Of a stretch of DNA of 39,275 nt, positions 9,317-17,970 are shown piece by piece. The first letter of the stretch is position 1. The number at the start of each line of letters is the position of its first letter. Position numbers and translations under genes: made by a program. This stretch comes from Actinomycetota bacterium (lineage in GTDB: Bacteria; Actinomycetota; Thermoleophilia; Solirubrobacterales; 70-9). The stretch lies in assembly GCA_018268655.1 (NCBI GenBank), contig JAFDWC010000011.1, positions 1 to 39,275 of the forward strand, written 5' to 3'. The notes below the pieces were generated by a model. The model was not told where the DNA came from, did not search any database, and was given only the letters and a program-made list of their open reading frames with translations.

Positions 9317-9320
9317 GGCT
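9315..9320 (+). promoter_or_regulatory. Putative -10 hexamer of thiD
   Basis: TAGGCT ends 6 bases before the thiD ATG, the same arrangement as at ffh. It overlaps the right arm of the inverted repeat at 9309-9316, so promoter opening and the repeat may interfere with each other. Confidence 0.4.
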
Positions 9321-9326
9321 GGCGAG

Positions 9327-10148
9327 ATGGCGCGCGTGCCCACCGTGATCTCGATTGCCGGCTCGGATTCGGGTGGCGGAGCCGGTGTCCAGGCCGACCT
9401 CAAGGCGTTCGCGCGGATCGGCGTGCACGGGACGACCGCGATCACCGCGATCACCGCGCAGAACACGGTTGGGGTCGAGATCGTCGAGGCGGTCTCGCCG
9501 CGGACGATCATCGCCCAGGTGCGGATGGTCGCCGATGACATCGGCGTCGACGCGGTCAAGATCGGGATGCTCGGGGCGGCCGAGACGGTCGAGGCGGTGG
9601 TCGAGGCCCTTGTCCACGTCGGCGACGCCCCGGTGGTGATCGACCCGGTGATGATCGCCGAGAGCGGCGCGATCCTGCTCGAAGACGAGGCCCGGCGACT
9701 CTGCATCGAAAAGCTGCTGCCGCTGGCGACGGTTGTGACTCCGAACATTCCCGAGGCCAGGGTGCTGACGGGCAGCGCCGAGGACATATCCCAGCAGGAC
9801 CTGGCGCGGGCGGTGGTGGCGCTGGGCCCGAAGGCAGCGGTGGTCACCGGCGGCCACAGCGATGCGGTCGTCGATTACTTCTACGCCGGCGAGGGGGTGA
9901 CGCCGATCCACGGGCCCCGTTACGAGGCCGGCGCCTCGCACGGATCCGGCTGCACCCACTCGGCCTCGCTGGCAGCCTTCCTGGCCCTAGGCCACGATCT
10001 CCTCGGGGCAGCGGAAAAGGCCCGCGAGATCACCTCTGAGGCGGTCAAGAACGGCCTCCGCGAGATCGGCGCTGGGGCTGGGCCCGTCGACGTCTTCGGC
10101 CTGGCGGCCGCCGCCGCCCGCAGGCCGCGTCCTCAGTCGGCCGCGTAG
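9327..10148 (+). CDS. thiD: Hydroxymethylpyrimidine/phosphomethylpyrimidine kinase
   Basis: ThiD phosphorylates HMP and then HMP-P to give the pyrimidine half of thiamine. The 273-residue product has the ribokinase-like fold: [19 protein letters not shown] (substrate loop), [31 protein letters not shown], and the anion hole and catalytic region [17 protein letters not shown]. The length is normal. No other thiamine gene lies next to it and no TPP riboswitch is visible. A structured inverted repeat fills the gap before it. Confidence 0.95.
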   Translation: MARVPTVISIAGSDSGGGAGVQADLKAFARIGVHGTTAITAITAQNTVGVEIVEAVSPRTIIAQVRMVADDIGVDAVKIGMLGAAETVEAVVEALVHVGDAPVVIDPVMIAESGAILLEDEARRLCIEKLLPLATVVTPNIPEARVLTGSAEDISQQDLARAVVALGPKAAVVTGGHSDAVVDYFYAGEGVTPIHGPRYEAGASHGSGCTHSASLAAFLALGHDLLGAAEKAREITSEAVKNGLREIGAGAGPVDVFGLAAAAARRPRPQSAA

Positions 10149-10203
10149 CGCGCCTATCCCGGGCTCCCTGCGTCCCTGCCTGCGAGCGGCGGAGCCTCGC
10201 CAG

Positions 10204-10209
10204 TAGATT
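10204..10209 (+). promoter_or_regulatory. Putative -10 hexamer of ilvD
   Basis: TAGATT ends 7 bases before the ilvD ATG at 10217, again suggesting a leaderless start. No Shine-Dalgarno sequence is visible in between (TCCCCGA). Confidence 0.4.
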
Positions 10210-10216
10210 TCCCCGA

Positions 10217-11917
10217 ATGAGCACCAACGGCGACACCGCGACCAGCTATCCACGCCCCCGCTCGGCGACCGTCTTCGACGGTCCCGACCGCGCCCATGCC
10301 CGCGCCTACATGAAGGGGATCGGTTTCGACGACGATGCTCTTAGCCGGCCGACGATCGGGATCGCCAACACCTGGACCGAGGCGATGCCGTGCAACTTCC
10401 ACCTGCGCGCTCTCGCCGAGCACGTCAAAGCGGGAGTGCGGGCAGCGGGTGGGACGCCGATGGAGTTCAACACCGTCGCCGTCTCCGACGGGGTGACGAT
10501 GGGCACCCAGGGGATGAAGGCGTCGCTGATCAGCCGCGAGGTGATCGCCGATTCGATCGAGCTGATGGCTCGCGGCTACCAGTTCGACGCGATCGTCGCC
10601 CTCTGCGCCTGCGACAAGACGATTCCCGGCTGCGCGATGGCGCTGGCCCGGCTCGACGTGCCCTCGGTCGTGCTTTACGGCGGCTCGATCGCCCCCGGCC
10701 ACTGGCACGGCCGCGACGTCACCATTCTCGACATCTTCGAGGCGATCGGCGCCCACAACGCGGGCGAGATGACCGACGAGGAACTGAACGAGCTCGAGGG
10801 CGTCGCCAGCCCCGGCGCCGGCGCCTGCGGCGGCCAGTTCACCGCGAACACGATGGCCTGCGCCTTCGAGGCGCTGGGGGTGAGCGCCGGTGGCTCGGCG
10901 ATGGTCCCGGCCGAAGACGACGAGAAGCCGACCGTCGCCGAGAAAATCGGCGAGCTGGTGCTGCGGGTGCTGGCCGAGGACATCACCCCGAGCAAGGTGA
11001 TCACCCGCGACTCGCTGGAAAACGCGATCGCCTGCGTCTGCGCTTCCGGCGGCTCGACCAACGGCGTGCTCCACCTGATCGCGCTCGGCCATGAGCTCGG
11101 AATCGAGCTCACCGTCGACGACTTCGAGCGGATCTCGCGGCAGACGCCGCTCTTCGCCAGCCTCAAGCCCGGTGGCCGCTTCGTCGCCACCGACCTCTAC
11201 GCGGCCGGCGGCGTGCCGTTGATCCTCAAGCGCCTCGACGATGCCGGCCTGCTCCATCGCGACGCGATCACCGTCACCGGACAGACGATCGGCGAGGTCG
11301 CCGAAGCGGCGAGCGAGGCGCCGGGCCAGGAGGTCGTGTCGCCGGTCGAGGCGCCGCTCAAGCCGGAAGGCGGGCTGGCGATTCTGCGCGGCAACCTCGC
11401 CCCGGACGGCGCCGTGGTCAAGGTCGCCGGCACCGAGCGCCGCCAGCAGACCGGTCCGGCCCGGGTCTTCGAGTCCGAAGAGGAGTGCTTCCGGGCGGTT
11501 AAGGACCAGCGGATCGATCCCGGCGACGTGGTCGTGATCCGCAACGAGGGCCCGGTCGGTGGCCCCGGGATGCGGGAGATGCTCCAGGTGACCGCGGCGA
11601 TCGTCGGCGAGGGGCTGGGGGAGAGTGTCGCGATGGTCACCGACGGCCGCTTCTCCGGCGCCACCCGCGGCCTGATGATCGGCCACGTCGCCCCCGAGGC
11701 GGCCAAGGGCGGCCCGATCGCCGCGCTTCAGGACGGCGACACGATCACCGTCGACATCGACGCTCGCACCCTCTCGGTCGACCTCGACGACGAGGTGATC
11801 GCGCAGCGGATCGCCAAGTACGAGCCGCCGCCCTCGCCGCCGGAGTATGGCCGCGGGGTGATCGGCAAGTATGCCGCGACGGTTTCGTCCGCCGCCACCG
11901 GCGCGGTCACCAGCTAG
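10217..11917 (+). CDS. ilvD: Dihydroxy-acid dehydratase
   Basis: IlvD dehydrates 2,3-dihydroxy-isovalerate and -methylvalerate, the next-to-last common step of valine and isoleucine synthesis. The 566-residue product carries three Cys placed to bind a [2Fe-2S] cluster: C59 (AMPCNFHL), C132 ([10 protein letters not shown]) and C204 ([14 protein letters not shown]). D91 in SDG and the DK pair at 133-134 belong to the Mg/carbamate site. The C-terminal [11 protein letters not shown] and [12 protein letters not shown] are typical. It stands alone, without other ilv genes nearby, and is convergent with the hydrolase gene. Confidence 0.97.
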   Translation: MSTNGDTATSYPRPRSATVFDGPDRAHARAYMKGIGFDDDALSRPTIGIANTWTEAMPCNFHLRALAEHVKAGVRAAGGTPMEFNTVAVSDGVTMGTQGMKASLISREVIADSIELMARGYQFDAIVALCACDKTIPGCAMALARLDVPSVVLYGGSIAPGHWHGRDVTILDIFEAIGAHNAGEMTDEELNELEGVASPGAGACGGQFTANTMACAFEALGVSAGGSAMVPAEDDEKPTVAEKIGELVLRVLAEDITPSKVITRDSLENAIACVCASGGSTNGVLHLIALGHELGIELTVDDFERISRQTPLFASLKPGGRFVATDLYAAGGVPLILKRLDDAGLLHRDAITVTGQTIGEVAEAASEAPGQEVVSPVEAPLKPEGGLAILRGNLAPDGAVVKVAGTERRQQTGPARVFESEEECFRAVKDQRIDPGDVVVIRNEGPVGGPGMREMLQVTAAIVGEGLGESVAMVTDGRFSGATRGLMIGHVAPEAAKGGPIAALQDGDTITVDIDARTLSVDLDDEVIAQRIAKYEPPPSPPEYGRGVIGKYAATVSSAATGAVTS

Positions 11918-11928
11918 CGGCGCGGCCC

Positions 11929-12882
11929 CTAGGCGATCGTCGCGTCGTCGGTGTCGGCGATCGCAGCCGGCTCAGTCCCCAGGAAGTCGTCGAGAAGCGC
12001 GTTGAACCGCTCCGGGCGCTCGAGCATCGGCACGTGCCCGGTCCGCTCGAAGATCTCCAGGCGCGAGCGCGGGATCAGCCTGTGGTACCCCAGCGCTGCC
12101 TCGACCGGGACGACGTGGTCGCTCAGTCCCCAGACGATCAGGGTCGGCAGCGCGATCTCGCGCAGGCGCGGCCGGGTGTCGTAGCCGACCATCGAGGCCA
12201 GGGCCTCGGCGAGGCCGTCGCTGCCGAGGCCGGGACGGATCTGCTCGGCGAGAAGCTCCGGCCGCAGCTTCTCCGGGTTGCGCATGATCTGGCTGAAGGT
12301 GAAGCGGCGGCCGAGCGGCCGCCGCAGCAGGAAGTCGGGTGCGAGGTAAGGCCCCGCCGCCTTCACCGTCCGCGCCGCCGCACCCCAGCGCCGCCCGCCC
12401 GCCTCGGCGAGGCTGATCCCGGCGGCCGAGACGAGGACCAGTCGCTCGCAGCGCCGCGGGCGTTCGAGCACCGCCTCGGTGGCGACGAAGCCGCCCATCG
12501 AGTTGCCGACGAGCGCCGCCAGCCGGTCGATGCCGAGCGCGTCGCAGAAATCGTGGATCAGGCGCCCGTAGGCCGGCATCGAGATCTCCCACCCGACCGG
12601 CATCGGGCTGTCGCCGAAACCCGGCAGGTCGAGGGCGATCGCCCGGTAGCGCTGGCCGAGATGGGGCAGGTTCTCGAGCCAGTTGCGCCAGCAGCCGGCG
12701 AGGCCGTGGACGAAGAGGACCGGCTCGCCCTCGCCGATCTCGGCGTAGTTGACCTCGGCGCCCGGCGTCTGCACCCGGTGCAGGTGCTGGCGCCAGTCGA
12801 CCGTCATCCAGGCCGGCGTCGGGTCCGGGTCGCCGTAATCGGCGGCGGGAAACAGCGAGGCGTTGTCGGCGGCGCCGCTCAA
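11929..12882 (-). CDS. Alpha/beta-fold hydrolase
   Basis: The 317-residue alpha/beta hydrolase has the oxyanion region VLFVHGLAGCWRNW (about 55-68), nucleophile elbow GNSMGG with S128, acid D255 (LSDHVVPV) and base H283 (ERTGHVPMLERPE). A cap of about 60 residues lies between S128 and the acid. It resembles meta-cleavage-product hydrolases and haloperoxidase-like esterases; the substrate cannot be told from sequence. TTG at 12880-12882 gives MSGAADNASLFPA. A possible -10 (TAAATT on the minus strand, 12890-12895) lies 7 bases upstream, next to a perfect palindrome at 12895-12914. No signal peptide is visible. Confidence 0.85.
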   Translation of the reverse strand: MSGAADNASLFPAADYGDPDPTPAWMTVDWRQHLHRVQTPGAEVNYAEIGEGEPVLFVHGLAGCWRNWLENLPHLGQRYRAIALDLPGFGDSPMPVGWEISMPAYGRLIHDFCDALGIDRLAALVGNSMGGFVATEAVLERPRRCERLVLVSAAGISLAEAGGRRWGAAARTVKAAGPYLAPDFLLRRPLGRRFTFSQIMRNPEKLRPELLAEQIRPGLGSDGLAEALASMVGYDTRPRLREIALPTLIVWGLSDHVVPVEAALGYHRLIPRSRLEIFERTGHVPMLERPERFNALLDDFLGTEPAAIADTDDATIA

Positions 12883-12894
12883 GGCGCCAAATTT

Positions 12895-12914
12895 AACTGG
12901 CCGGCTGGCCAGTT
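12895..12914 (-). promoter_or_regulatory. Palindromic operator candidate before the hydrolase
   Basis: AACTGGCC-GGCT-GGCCAGTT is an 8-bp perfect inverted repeat with a 4-base spacer, 13 bases upstream of the hydrolase start, overlapping its probable -10/-35 spacer. Its size and shape suit a TetR-type dimer site. No TetR gene is in the window. Confidence 0.5.
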
Positions 12915-12927
12915 GCCGTGATCGGGC

Positions 12928-13137
12928 TCACCCTGCCTCGCGGTCGCCGCCGTTGTCCCGCTGCTCCTCGCGGCCGGCGTCGCCTTCGCGTTCGCTCCGC
13001 CGCTCGCGCTCGTCCTGCGGCGGCGCCCAATGCAGCGGCGAGGCCGCGTCGTCGCGCAGCAGGCAGCGGGGGCAGAACTCCAGAGACGCAGCCCGCGCCG
13101 AGTGAAAGCGCGCGCCGCACCGGTCACATGCGTACAT
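12928..13137 (-). CDS. Small zinc-ribbon protein
   Basis: This 69-residue ORF starts MYACDRCGARFHSARAA and has a second pair FCPRC, giving a CxxC...CxxC zinc ribbon over residues 4-25. The rest is a highly charged tail rich in Arg, Glu and Asp with no expected fold. The function is unknown; such ribbons bind nucleic acid or act as subunits. It lies 21 bases downstream of the 70-residue gene on the same strand, so the two are likely cotranscribed. ATG at 13137 is the only start consistent with the ribbon. Confidence 0.65.
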   Translation of the reverse strand: MYACDRCGARFHSARAASLEFCPRCLLRDDAASPLHWAPPQDERERRSEREGDAGREEQRDNGGDREAG

Positions 13138-13158
13138 ACGGTTTGCCGGGCTCCTCGT

Positions 13159-13371
13159 CTAGCTCGGCTTCTGGCGCGGGGCGAAGGTCAGCCGCAGGTT
13201 GCAGCCCGGTTCGTCGACCGGCCAGGCTTCGTAGACGCCCGCCTGCTCGGCCTCGGGGCGAGAAGCGGCCAAACGCACGATCGCGTTTTCGGCCGTGTCG
13301 GCCTTGATCACGCTCAACTCCCGCTCCGGTTTGCGTCGCCGTTCCCATGCGGCGACAACGAAGTTACGCAC
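13159..13371 (-). CDS. Small hypothetical protein (70 aa)
   Basis: I do not recognise this protein. It starts at GTG (MRNFVVAAWERRRKPERELS) and contains IKADTAENAIVRLAASRP, which resembles the strand-helix pattern of small proteins that handle 'AENAI' type repeats, then VYEAWPVDE and a basic end. There is no signal peptide or membrane helix. It is placed directly upstream of the zinc-ribbon gene on the same strand, which supports it being real. Confidence 0.55.
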   Translation of the reverse strand: MRNFVVAAWERRRKPERELSVIKADTAENAIVRLAASRPEAEQAGVYEAWPVDEPGCNLRLTFAPRQKPS

Positions 13372-13470
13372 TGCCTGAAACTACTCCACGCAGCCGACGT
13401 TTCCTAATCGATTGCGACAAGCGGGGGGTCTTTGGGTCGTTTTCCCGACGCCGCTCGGCAGGGCCCGCGC

Positions 13471-14184
13471 TCAGGCGTAGCCCATCCGTTCCAGGACCGG
13501 GATCTCGCGGATCTGGGGCGGCTGCAGGTGGTCCCAGAGGATGCCCCGGGGGCGCTCGTACTGGCGCTCGACTTCGATCACCGCGCGCGGCGTCGCGATC
13601 AGGTCGCAGGGAAGGTCGTGGGCAGTGACCATCAGGTGCTGGCGGAGGATCTGGATCGGGTGCACCGTGGTGGCGACGACGGTGTGGGAGTCGATCTTGC
13701 CGGCGTCGACGAGGATCCCGTACTCGAGGTCGTGGTAGCCGCCTCCTTTGCCGATCCGGGCGCCGCTGAGGTTGACCGCGACGGAGCCGCAGAGGACGAA
13801 ATCGACCTCGGGCAGGTCGTCGAGGGCGACGACGCTGCCGTGCTTGAGCGCACCCTTGATCGTCGCCGCCTCCTTGACCGCCGCTTTCGAGAGCCTTTTC
13901 GGGTCGAGGACGCGAAAGGGGTGGGGGTCGCGCAGCCGCGGCACCGCCATGATCATCGTCTTGCCTTCTTCGAGCGCGAGGCGGCGGGCGTGTGTCTGCG
14001 GCGAGTCGGGGTTGGCCTTGATCACCCGAGCCCGTTTCCAGAGCCGGTGGGCGGCGAGCTTCTCGGCGGCAAGTTTGGCCCCGGCGAAATTGGGGATACG
14101 TCCCTCGGCACCGGGGAAGCGCGAGACGCCCTCGCGATCCATCGCCTTCCAGACCTCCTCGCGAACCTCATCCTTGGGGCGCAT
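13471..14184 (-). CDS. 5-formyltetrahydrofolate cyclo-ligase family protein
   Basis: The product resembles the 5-FTHF cyclo-ligase (MTHFS) superfamily, which converts 5-formyl-THF to methenyl-THF with ATP. It is the longer MTHFSD-like variety, not the 180-residue FAU1/YgfA type. Visible: KDEVREEVWKAM at the N-terminus, VSRFPGAEGRIPNFAGA, KTMIMAVPRLRDPHPF, and the ATP loop SGARIGKGGGYHDLEYGIL. ATG at 14184 gives 237 residues beginning MRPKDEVREEVW, as in relatives. An upstream ATG at 14265 adds 27 residues with no family likeness and sits in a hairpin. The real substrate is uncertain because catalytic activity of this subgroup is not established. Confidence 0.8.
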   Translation of the reverse strand: MRPKDEVREEVWKAMDREGVSRFPGAEGRIPNFAGAKLAAEKLAAHRLWKRARVIKANPDSPQTHARRLALEEGKTMIMAVPRLRDPHPFRVLDPKRLSKAAVKEAATIKGALKHGSVVALDDLPEVDFVLCGSVAVNLSGARIGKGGGYHDLEYGILVDAGKIDSHTVVATTVHPIQILRQHLMVTAHDLPCDLIATPRAVIEVERQYERPRGILWDHLQPPQIREIPVLERMGYA

Positions 14185-14358
14185 GGGGCCAAAGATATCC
14201 GCCCCGACCGGCGCCAAAGGACGCGATTCGACCCGAACTTGCAGCGGCGGTGCTGCGCCCGGCATTTTTGCGCCGGGTGCCTATCATTTCTGCATCGTCT
14301 GGTCCGCGGTCCCGAATCGTCCAAGGCAGCAACCGAAAACTGAAGGGGAGCAGTGCAG

Positions 14359-15393
14359 ATGGGGCGCAAGTCCTGGATAGCGGTGATCACCATCGTCGTG
14401 CTTGTGCTCGGCGCCGTTGGCGCCGCCTATGCCTATGACAGCTCGCACAAGGACGAGATCGCCCAGGGCATCACGATCGGCGACGTCGACGTCGGCGGCC
14501 TCACCGTCGCCCAGGCCGAAGCGAAGCTGCGCCGCCAGCTGGTCGACCCCCTGCGCGAGTCGCTGGTCGTCAAGTTCGACGGCGACAGCTGGAGGCTCGA
14601 TGGGGAGAAGCTGAAGATCCACGCCGACCTCGAGCCGGCGATCGCCGAAGCGCTCGAGCGCAGTCAGGAAGGTGGGGTGCCAGGGCGGCTGGCCCGGTAC
14701 GTCAGCGGCGACGAGATCGAAGAAAGCATCCAGCCGCAGATCAGCTTCTCCGGGGGCGCGATCAATCGCTTCGTCCGCCACGTCGCCGCCGAAATCAACC
14801 GCGAACCGGAGAACGCGAGCGTCGAGCCGGCCTCGGACTCGCTCGAAATCGTCTCCGGTCACGAGGGTCGCAAGCTTCGCGACAACCTGCTGACCGAAGA
14901 GCTCAGCGCCGCGGTCCTGGGCGGCGGCAACCGCAAGATCAAGGCTCGCGTCCACGCCACCGAGCCGGAGGTCACGAAGCGGGAGATCGCCGCCCGCTAC
15001 CCCTCCTACCTGACCCTCGACCGGGCGAACTTCAAGCTGCGCCTCTGGCAGGGGCTGAAGCTGACCAAGACCTACACCGTCGCGGTCGGCCAGGAAGGGC
15101 TCGAAACCCCCGAAGGCCTGTACGAAATCCAGGTGAAGGAAGAAAACCCGATCTGGCACGTGCCGGAATCCGACTGGGCGGGCGACCTCGCCGGCGAGAC
15201 GATTCCGCCGGGGCCGTCGAATCCGATCAAGGCGCGCTGGATGGCGATCTACGAAGGCGCCGGCATCCATGGCACCGAAGAGGTCGAATCGCTCGGCAGC
15301 GCCGCCTCGCACGGCTGCGTGCGGATGGCGATCGCCGACGTCGAAGAGCTCTACGACATGGTCGAAGTCGGGACCCCCATCTTCATCGGCTGA
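14359..15393 (+). CDS. L,D-transpeptidase (YkuD) with peptidoglycan-binding domain
   Basis: The product probably makes 3-3 cross-links in peptidoglycan or anchors proteins to it. It has an N-terminal membrane anchor or signal segment (SWIAVITIVVLVLGAVGAAY, 5-24), then a PG_binding_4-like region (ITIGDVDVGGLTVAQAEAKL and what follows, about 38-220). The YkuD domain (about 225-344) has GIHGTEEVESLGSAASHGCVRM with H318, catalytic C320 and R322. ATG at 14359 is preferred to GTG at 14353 because AAGGGGAG at 14343-14350 is 8 bases from the ATG. It uses GAA for Glu more often than its neighbours. Confidence 0.93.
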   Translation: MGRKSWIAVITIVVLVLGAVGAAYAYDSSHKDEIAQGITIGDVDVGGLTVAQAEAKLRRQLVDPLRESLVVKFDGDSWRLDGEKLKIHADLEPAIAEALERSQEGGVPGRLARYVSGDEIEESIQPQISFSGGAINRFVRHVAAEINREPENASVEPASDSLEIVSGHEGRKLRDNLLTEELSAAVLGGGNRKIKARVHATEPEVTKREIAARYPSYLTLDRANFKLRLWQGLKLTKTYTVAVGQEGLETPEGLYEIQVKEENPIWHVPESDWAGDLAGETIPPGPSNPIKARWMAIYEGAGIHGTEEVESLGSAASHGCVRMAIADVEELYDMVEVGTPIFIG

Positions 15394-15470
15394 ACCGCAT
15401 CCGCTCGATTTCGAACGGAAACCGAATGATTTCGCGCAGGACGTGAGGCGAACTGGGCGAATCTGATTCC

Positions 15471-16358
15471 GTGAACTGGCAGACGGCGCTGGCCGACTAC
15501 GATCGCGACCTGCGGGCCCGGGGCGCCGCCGAGCGCACCCGGCGCGCCTATGGCGTCGACCTCGGCAACTTCGTCGAGTGGGTCGGCGGGCAGGGGATCG
15601 GCCCCGGTCAGGTTCGCCACCGCGACGTCCGCCGCTACGCCGCGGCGCTCTCCGGCGCCGGCGCCGCCGCCACCACGGTGGCCCGCAAGCTGGCCGCGAT
15701 CCGCGGCCTCTACGGCTTTCTCGTCCGCACCGAGCGGGCCAGCGCCAACCCGGCGGAGCTGGTCTCGAGCCCGAAGCGCTCCGAGAAGCTGCCGAAGGTG
15801 CTGAGCGTCGAGGAGATGCGGTCCCTGCTCGAGCGGATCCCGGCGAGGACGCCGCTGGAGCTGCGCGACCGGGCGATGCTCGAGCTCGCCTACTCCTGCG
15901 GCCTGCGCTGCGAGGAGATCGTCAACCTCGACCTCGGGGCGCTCGACCATGAAACCGAGCAGCTGAGGGTGCTCGGAAAGGGCTCGAAGGAACGGCTGCT
16001 GCCGGTCGGGGCGCCGGCGCAGCGGGCACTCGACCGCTACCTGCAGAAGGGCCGTCGCGCGCTCGCCGTCGACCCGCGCGAGCGGGCGCTCTTCCTCTCC
16101 AAGAGCGGCCGCCGCCTCTCCAGCTCCGACGTGACCCGCCGGCTCGGGCTCTGGACCCGCGAAGCGGCGCTCGCCGCCGGCGTCTCGCCGCACTCCCTGC
16201 GTCACTCTTTTGCCACGCATCTGCTCGAGGGAGGGGCGGATCTGCGCACGATTCAGGAGCTGCTCGGCCACGCCTCGATCTCGACCACCCAGGTCTACAC
16301 CCGGGTCGACGCAGCCCGCCTCCGTGACACGTACGCTGCAAGCCACCCCCGCGCATGA
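15471..16358 (+). CDS. xerC: Tyrosine recombinase XerC/XerD-like
   Basis: Xer recombinases resolve chromosome dimers at dif. The 295-residue product has the SAM-like core-binding domain (1-95) and the catalytic domain with all six active-site residues: R146 (YSCGLRCEE), K170 (LGKGSKER), H241 and R244 (HSLRHSFATHLL), H267 (LGHASI) and the nucleophile Y276 (VYTRVD). No integrase-specific arm-binding domain is present, and the neighbours are chromosomal, so a housekeeping Xer role is likely. The sequence alone does not settle XerC versus XerD. GTG at 15471 starts the protein. Confidence 0.92.
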   Translation: MNWQTALADYDRDLRARGAAERTRRAYGVDLGNFVEWVGGQGIGPGQVRHRDVRRYAAALSGAGAAATTVARKLAAIRGLYGFLVRTERASANPAELVSSPKRSEKLPKVLSVEEMRSLLERIPARTPLELRDRAMLELAYSCGLRCEEIVNLDLGALDHETEQLRVLGKGSKERLLPVGAPAQRALDRYLQKGRRALAVDPRERALFLSKSGRRLSSSDVTRRLGLWTREAALAAGVSPHSLRHSFATHLLEGGADLRTIQELLGHASISTTQVYTRVDAARLRDTYAASHPRA

Positions 16359-16399
16359 GTCGAGCCCCCGTGAGCGGTCGTAGAATCAGCTGCTGAGAG

Positions 16400-17167
16400 A
16401 TGGAAACCGGAGTCAAAGAAGTCGAGCTTCGCGACCTCTGGCGCCGTTACAAGGAGGAGGACGACGACGGCGCCCGCGAGCGACTCGTGGTCGCCTACTC
16501 GCCGATGGTCAAGTTCGTGGCCGGCCGGCTCGGCGCCGGGCTGCCCTCGCACGTCGAGGACGCTGACCTGATCTCCTACGGGCTGGTCGGGCTGATCGGC
16601 GCGATCGAGCGCTTCGACCCCGAGCGCGGGATCAAATTCGAGACCTTCGCGATGACCCGCATCCGCGGCTCGATCATCGACGAACTGCGCTCGCTCGACT
16701 GGGTGCCGCGGTCGGTCCGCTCGCGCGCGCGGGAAATCGAAGCCGCCCAGGCCAAGCTCGAGCACGAGCTGCAGCGGGCGCCGAGCGAGGCCGAGCTGGC
16801 GGCGAAGCTGGAGATGACCGAAGAGGAACTGCAGACGGCGCTGCTGGAGATCGCCAACTCCTCTGTCTACGCCCTCGACGAGCTCTGGACCGTCTCCGAC
16901 TCCTCCGGCGACCAGGTCAGTCTGCTCGACACGATCGCCGACGACGGTGCGGCCGACCCGCAGGAGGCGCTCGCCTCGAACGAGGTCAAGGACCGCCTCA
17001 CCGAGGCGATCAGCTCGCTGCCAGAGCGCGAGCAGCTCGTAGTCGCCCTCTATTACTACGAGAACCTGACGCTGCGCGAGATCGGCGAGGTGCTCGGGGT
17101 GACCGAGTCGCGGGTCTCGCAGCTGCACACCAAGGCCGTGATGCGGCTGAAGACGCACCTCCAGTAG
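16400..17167 (+). CDS. whiG: RNA polymerase sigma factor, FliA/WhiG type
   Basis: This is a sigma-70 group 3 factor of 255 residues. Regions: LVVAYSPMVKFVAGRL and DLISYGLVGLIGAIERFDP (2.1-2.2), GIKFETFAMTRIRGSIIDEL (2.3-2.4), DWVPRSVRSRAREIE (3.0), and SSLPEREQLVVALYYYENLT with LREIGEVLGVTESRVSQLHT (4.1-4.2). This matches WhiG/FliA. No flagellar genes and no anti-sigma gene are nearby, so a developmental or envelope role as in Streptomyces is a guess. TAGAAT at 16381-16386 is a possible -10. It starts the run of closely spaced genes to 19165. Confidence 0.92.
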   Translation: METGVKEVELRDLWRRYKEEDDDGARERLVVAYSPMVKFVAGRLGAGLPSHVEDADLISYGLVGLIGAIERFDPERGIKFETFAMTRIRGSIIDELRSLDWVPRSVRSRAREIEAAQAKLEHELQRAPSEAELAAKLEMTEEELQTALLEIANSSVYALDELWTVSDSSGDQVSLLDTIADDGAADPQEALASNEVKDRLTEAISSLPEREQLVVALYYYENLTLREIGEVLGVTESRVSQLHTKAVMRLKTHLQ

Positions 17168-17181
17168 GTGACCCGGCGCGC

Positions 17182-17571
17182 GTGAGAACCCGCCACCGGA
17201 CACCCCGCGAGCGTCTGGGGGGGCTGCTTCGCCGCCGCGAGCACGTCGACCTGGGGGCGCTGGGGCCGCACGAGCTCGCCGCCTTCCGCTTCAACCACTC
17301 CGAGGCCGGCCGCACCGTCGCCGGCCTGACCCGGACGCTCGGCGTGCCGAAGGTCTCGGTCGGCAGCCGGGGCGGCTCGGCGACCGAGGTGCGGGTCACC
17401 TGCGCCTGGGAGCTGACCTGGCACCAGTGGGCGGTCGACCCCGGTGACGAGTCCCGCCCGGTGGTCGAGATCGCCGAGGGCAGGCGCCTGGCCGAGCTCG
17501 ACCCGGCGGCGCGGCAGTGGAACGCCACGGCTGGCCCCGACGGCCGGATCGCAGTGGCGAGCGGCCGGTGA
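17182..17571 (+). CDS. Small hypothetical protein
   Basis: I do not recognise this protein. GTG at 17182 gives 129 residues. It has a basic start (MRTRHRTPRERLGGLLRRRE), then HELAAFRFNHSEAGRTVAGL, and VRVTCAWELTWHQWAVD, which looks like a beta-rich core with two Trp. No membrane segment is present. The stop (TGA 17569-17571) overlaps the GTG start of the RNase HI-like gene as GTGA, so the two are translationally coupled, which supports the ORF being real. Confidence 0.6.
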   Translation: MRTRHRTPRERLGGLLRRREHVDLGALGPHELAAFRFNHSEAGRTVAGLTRTLGVPKVSVGSRGGSATEVRVTCAWELTWHQWAVDPGDESRPVVEIAEGRRLAELDPAARQWNATAGPDGRIAVASGR

Positions 17572-17969
17572 GGTTGACGGTCAACGTCGACGGTGGCGCC
17601 CGGGGCAACCCGGGGCCGGCGGCGATCGGGGTCGTCGTCCGCGACGCGGACGGCGAGATCGTCGCCGAGCGGGCCGAGCGGATCGGCCGCACCACCAACA
17701 ACGTCGCCGAGTACAGGGCGCTGCTGCTCGGAATCGCGACAGCCGCCGAGCTCGGTGGCACCGAGCTCGAGCTGGTGGGAGACTCGGAGCTGATCGTGCG
17801 CCAGATCGAAGGCCGCTACAAAGTCAAGGACGCGACCATGCGCGAGCTCCACGCCGAGGCGCGGCGGGCCCTCGGCGAGCTCGGCGGCTGGTCGATCCGC
17901 CACGTCAAGCGGGCCCAGAACGCCGACGCCGACCGCCTCGTCAACGCCGCCCTGGACGGCGAGGCCTGA
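17568..17969 (+). CDS. RNase HI-like protein (RVT_3 type)
   Basis: This 133-residue RNase H-fold protein belongs to the short RnhA-like/RVT_3 group, which degrades RNA in hybrids or binds them. The four acidic positions are visible: NVDGGARGNPGPAA (D), NNVAEYRALLLGI (E), LVGDSELIVRQIEGRYKVK (D) and NADADRLVN (D). The basic protrusion helix of E. coli RNase HI is absent. GTG at 17568 overlaps the upstream stop. The same frame is open upstream, but that part has no likeness to RNase H. Confidence 0.88.
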   Translation: MRLTVNVDGGARGNPGPAAIGVVVRDADGEIVAERAERIGRTTNNVAEYRALLLGIATAAELGGTELELVGDSELIVRQIEGRYKVKDATMRELHAEARRALGELGGWSIRHVKRAQNADADRLVNAALDGEA

Positions 17970-17970
17970 A

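Noticed and set aside
9247-9326. TPP riboswitch before thiD
   Set aside because: The gap is too short and lacks the conserved CUGAGA and pyrophosphate-sensor segments; only the inverted repeat is present.
10154-11686. A 510-codon minus-strand frame across ilvD
   Set aside because: Third-position GC bias keeps the opposite frame open. The translation is rich in Gly, Arg, Asp and His repeats and has no motifs, while ilvD is certain.
15471-16358. Phage or integrative-element integrase
   Set aside because: The tyrosine recombinase lacks an arm-binding domain, has Xer-like length and motifs, and stands among chromosomal genes with no phage genes or att repeats.
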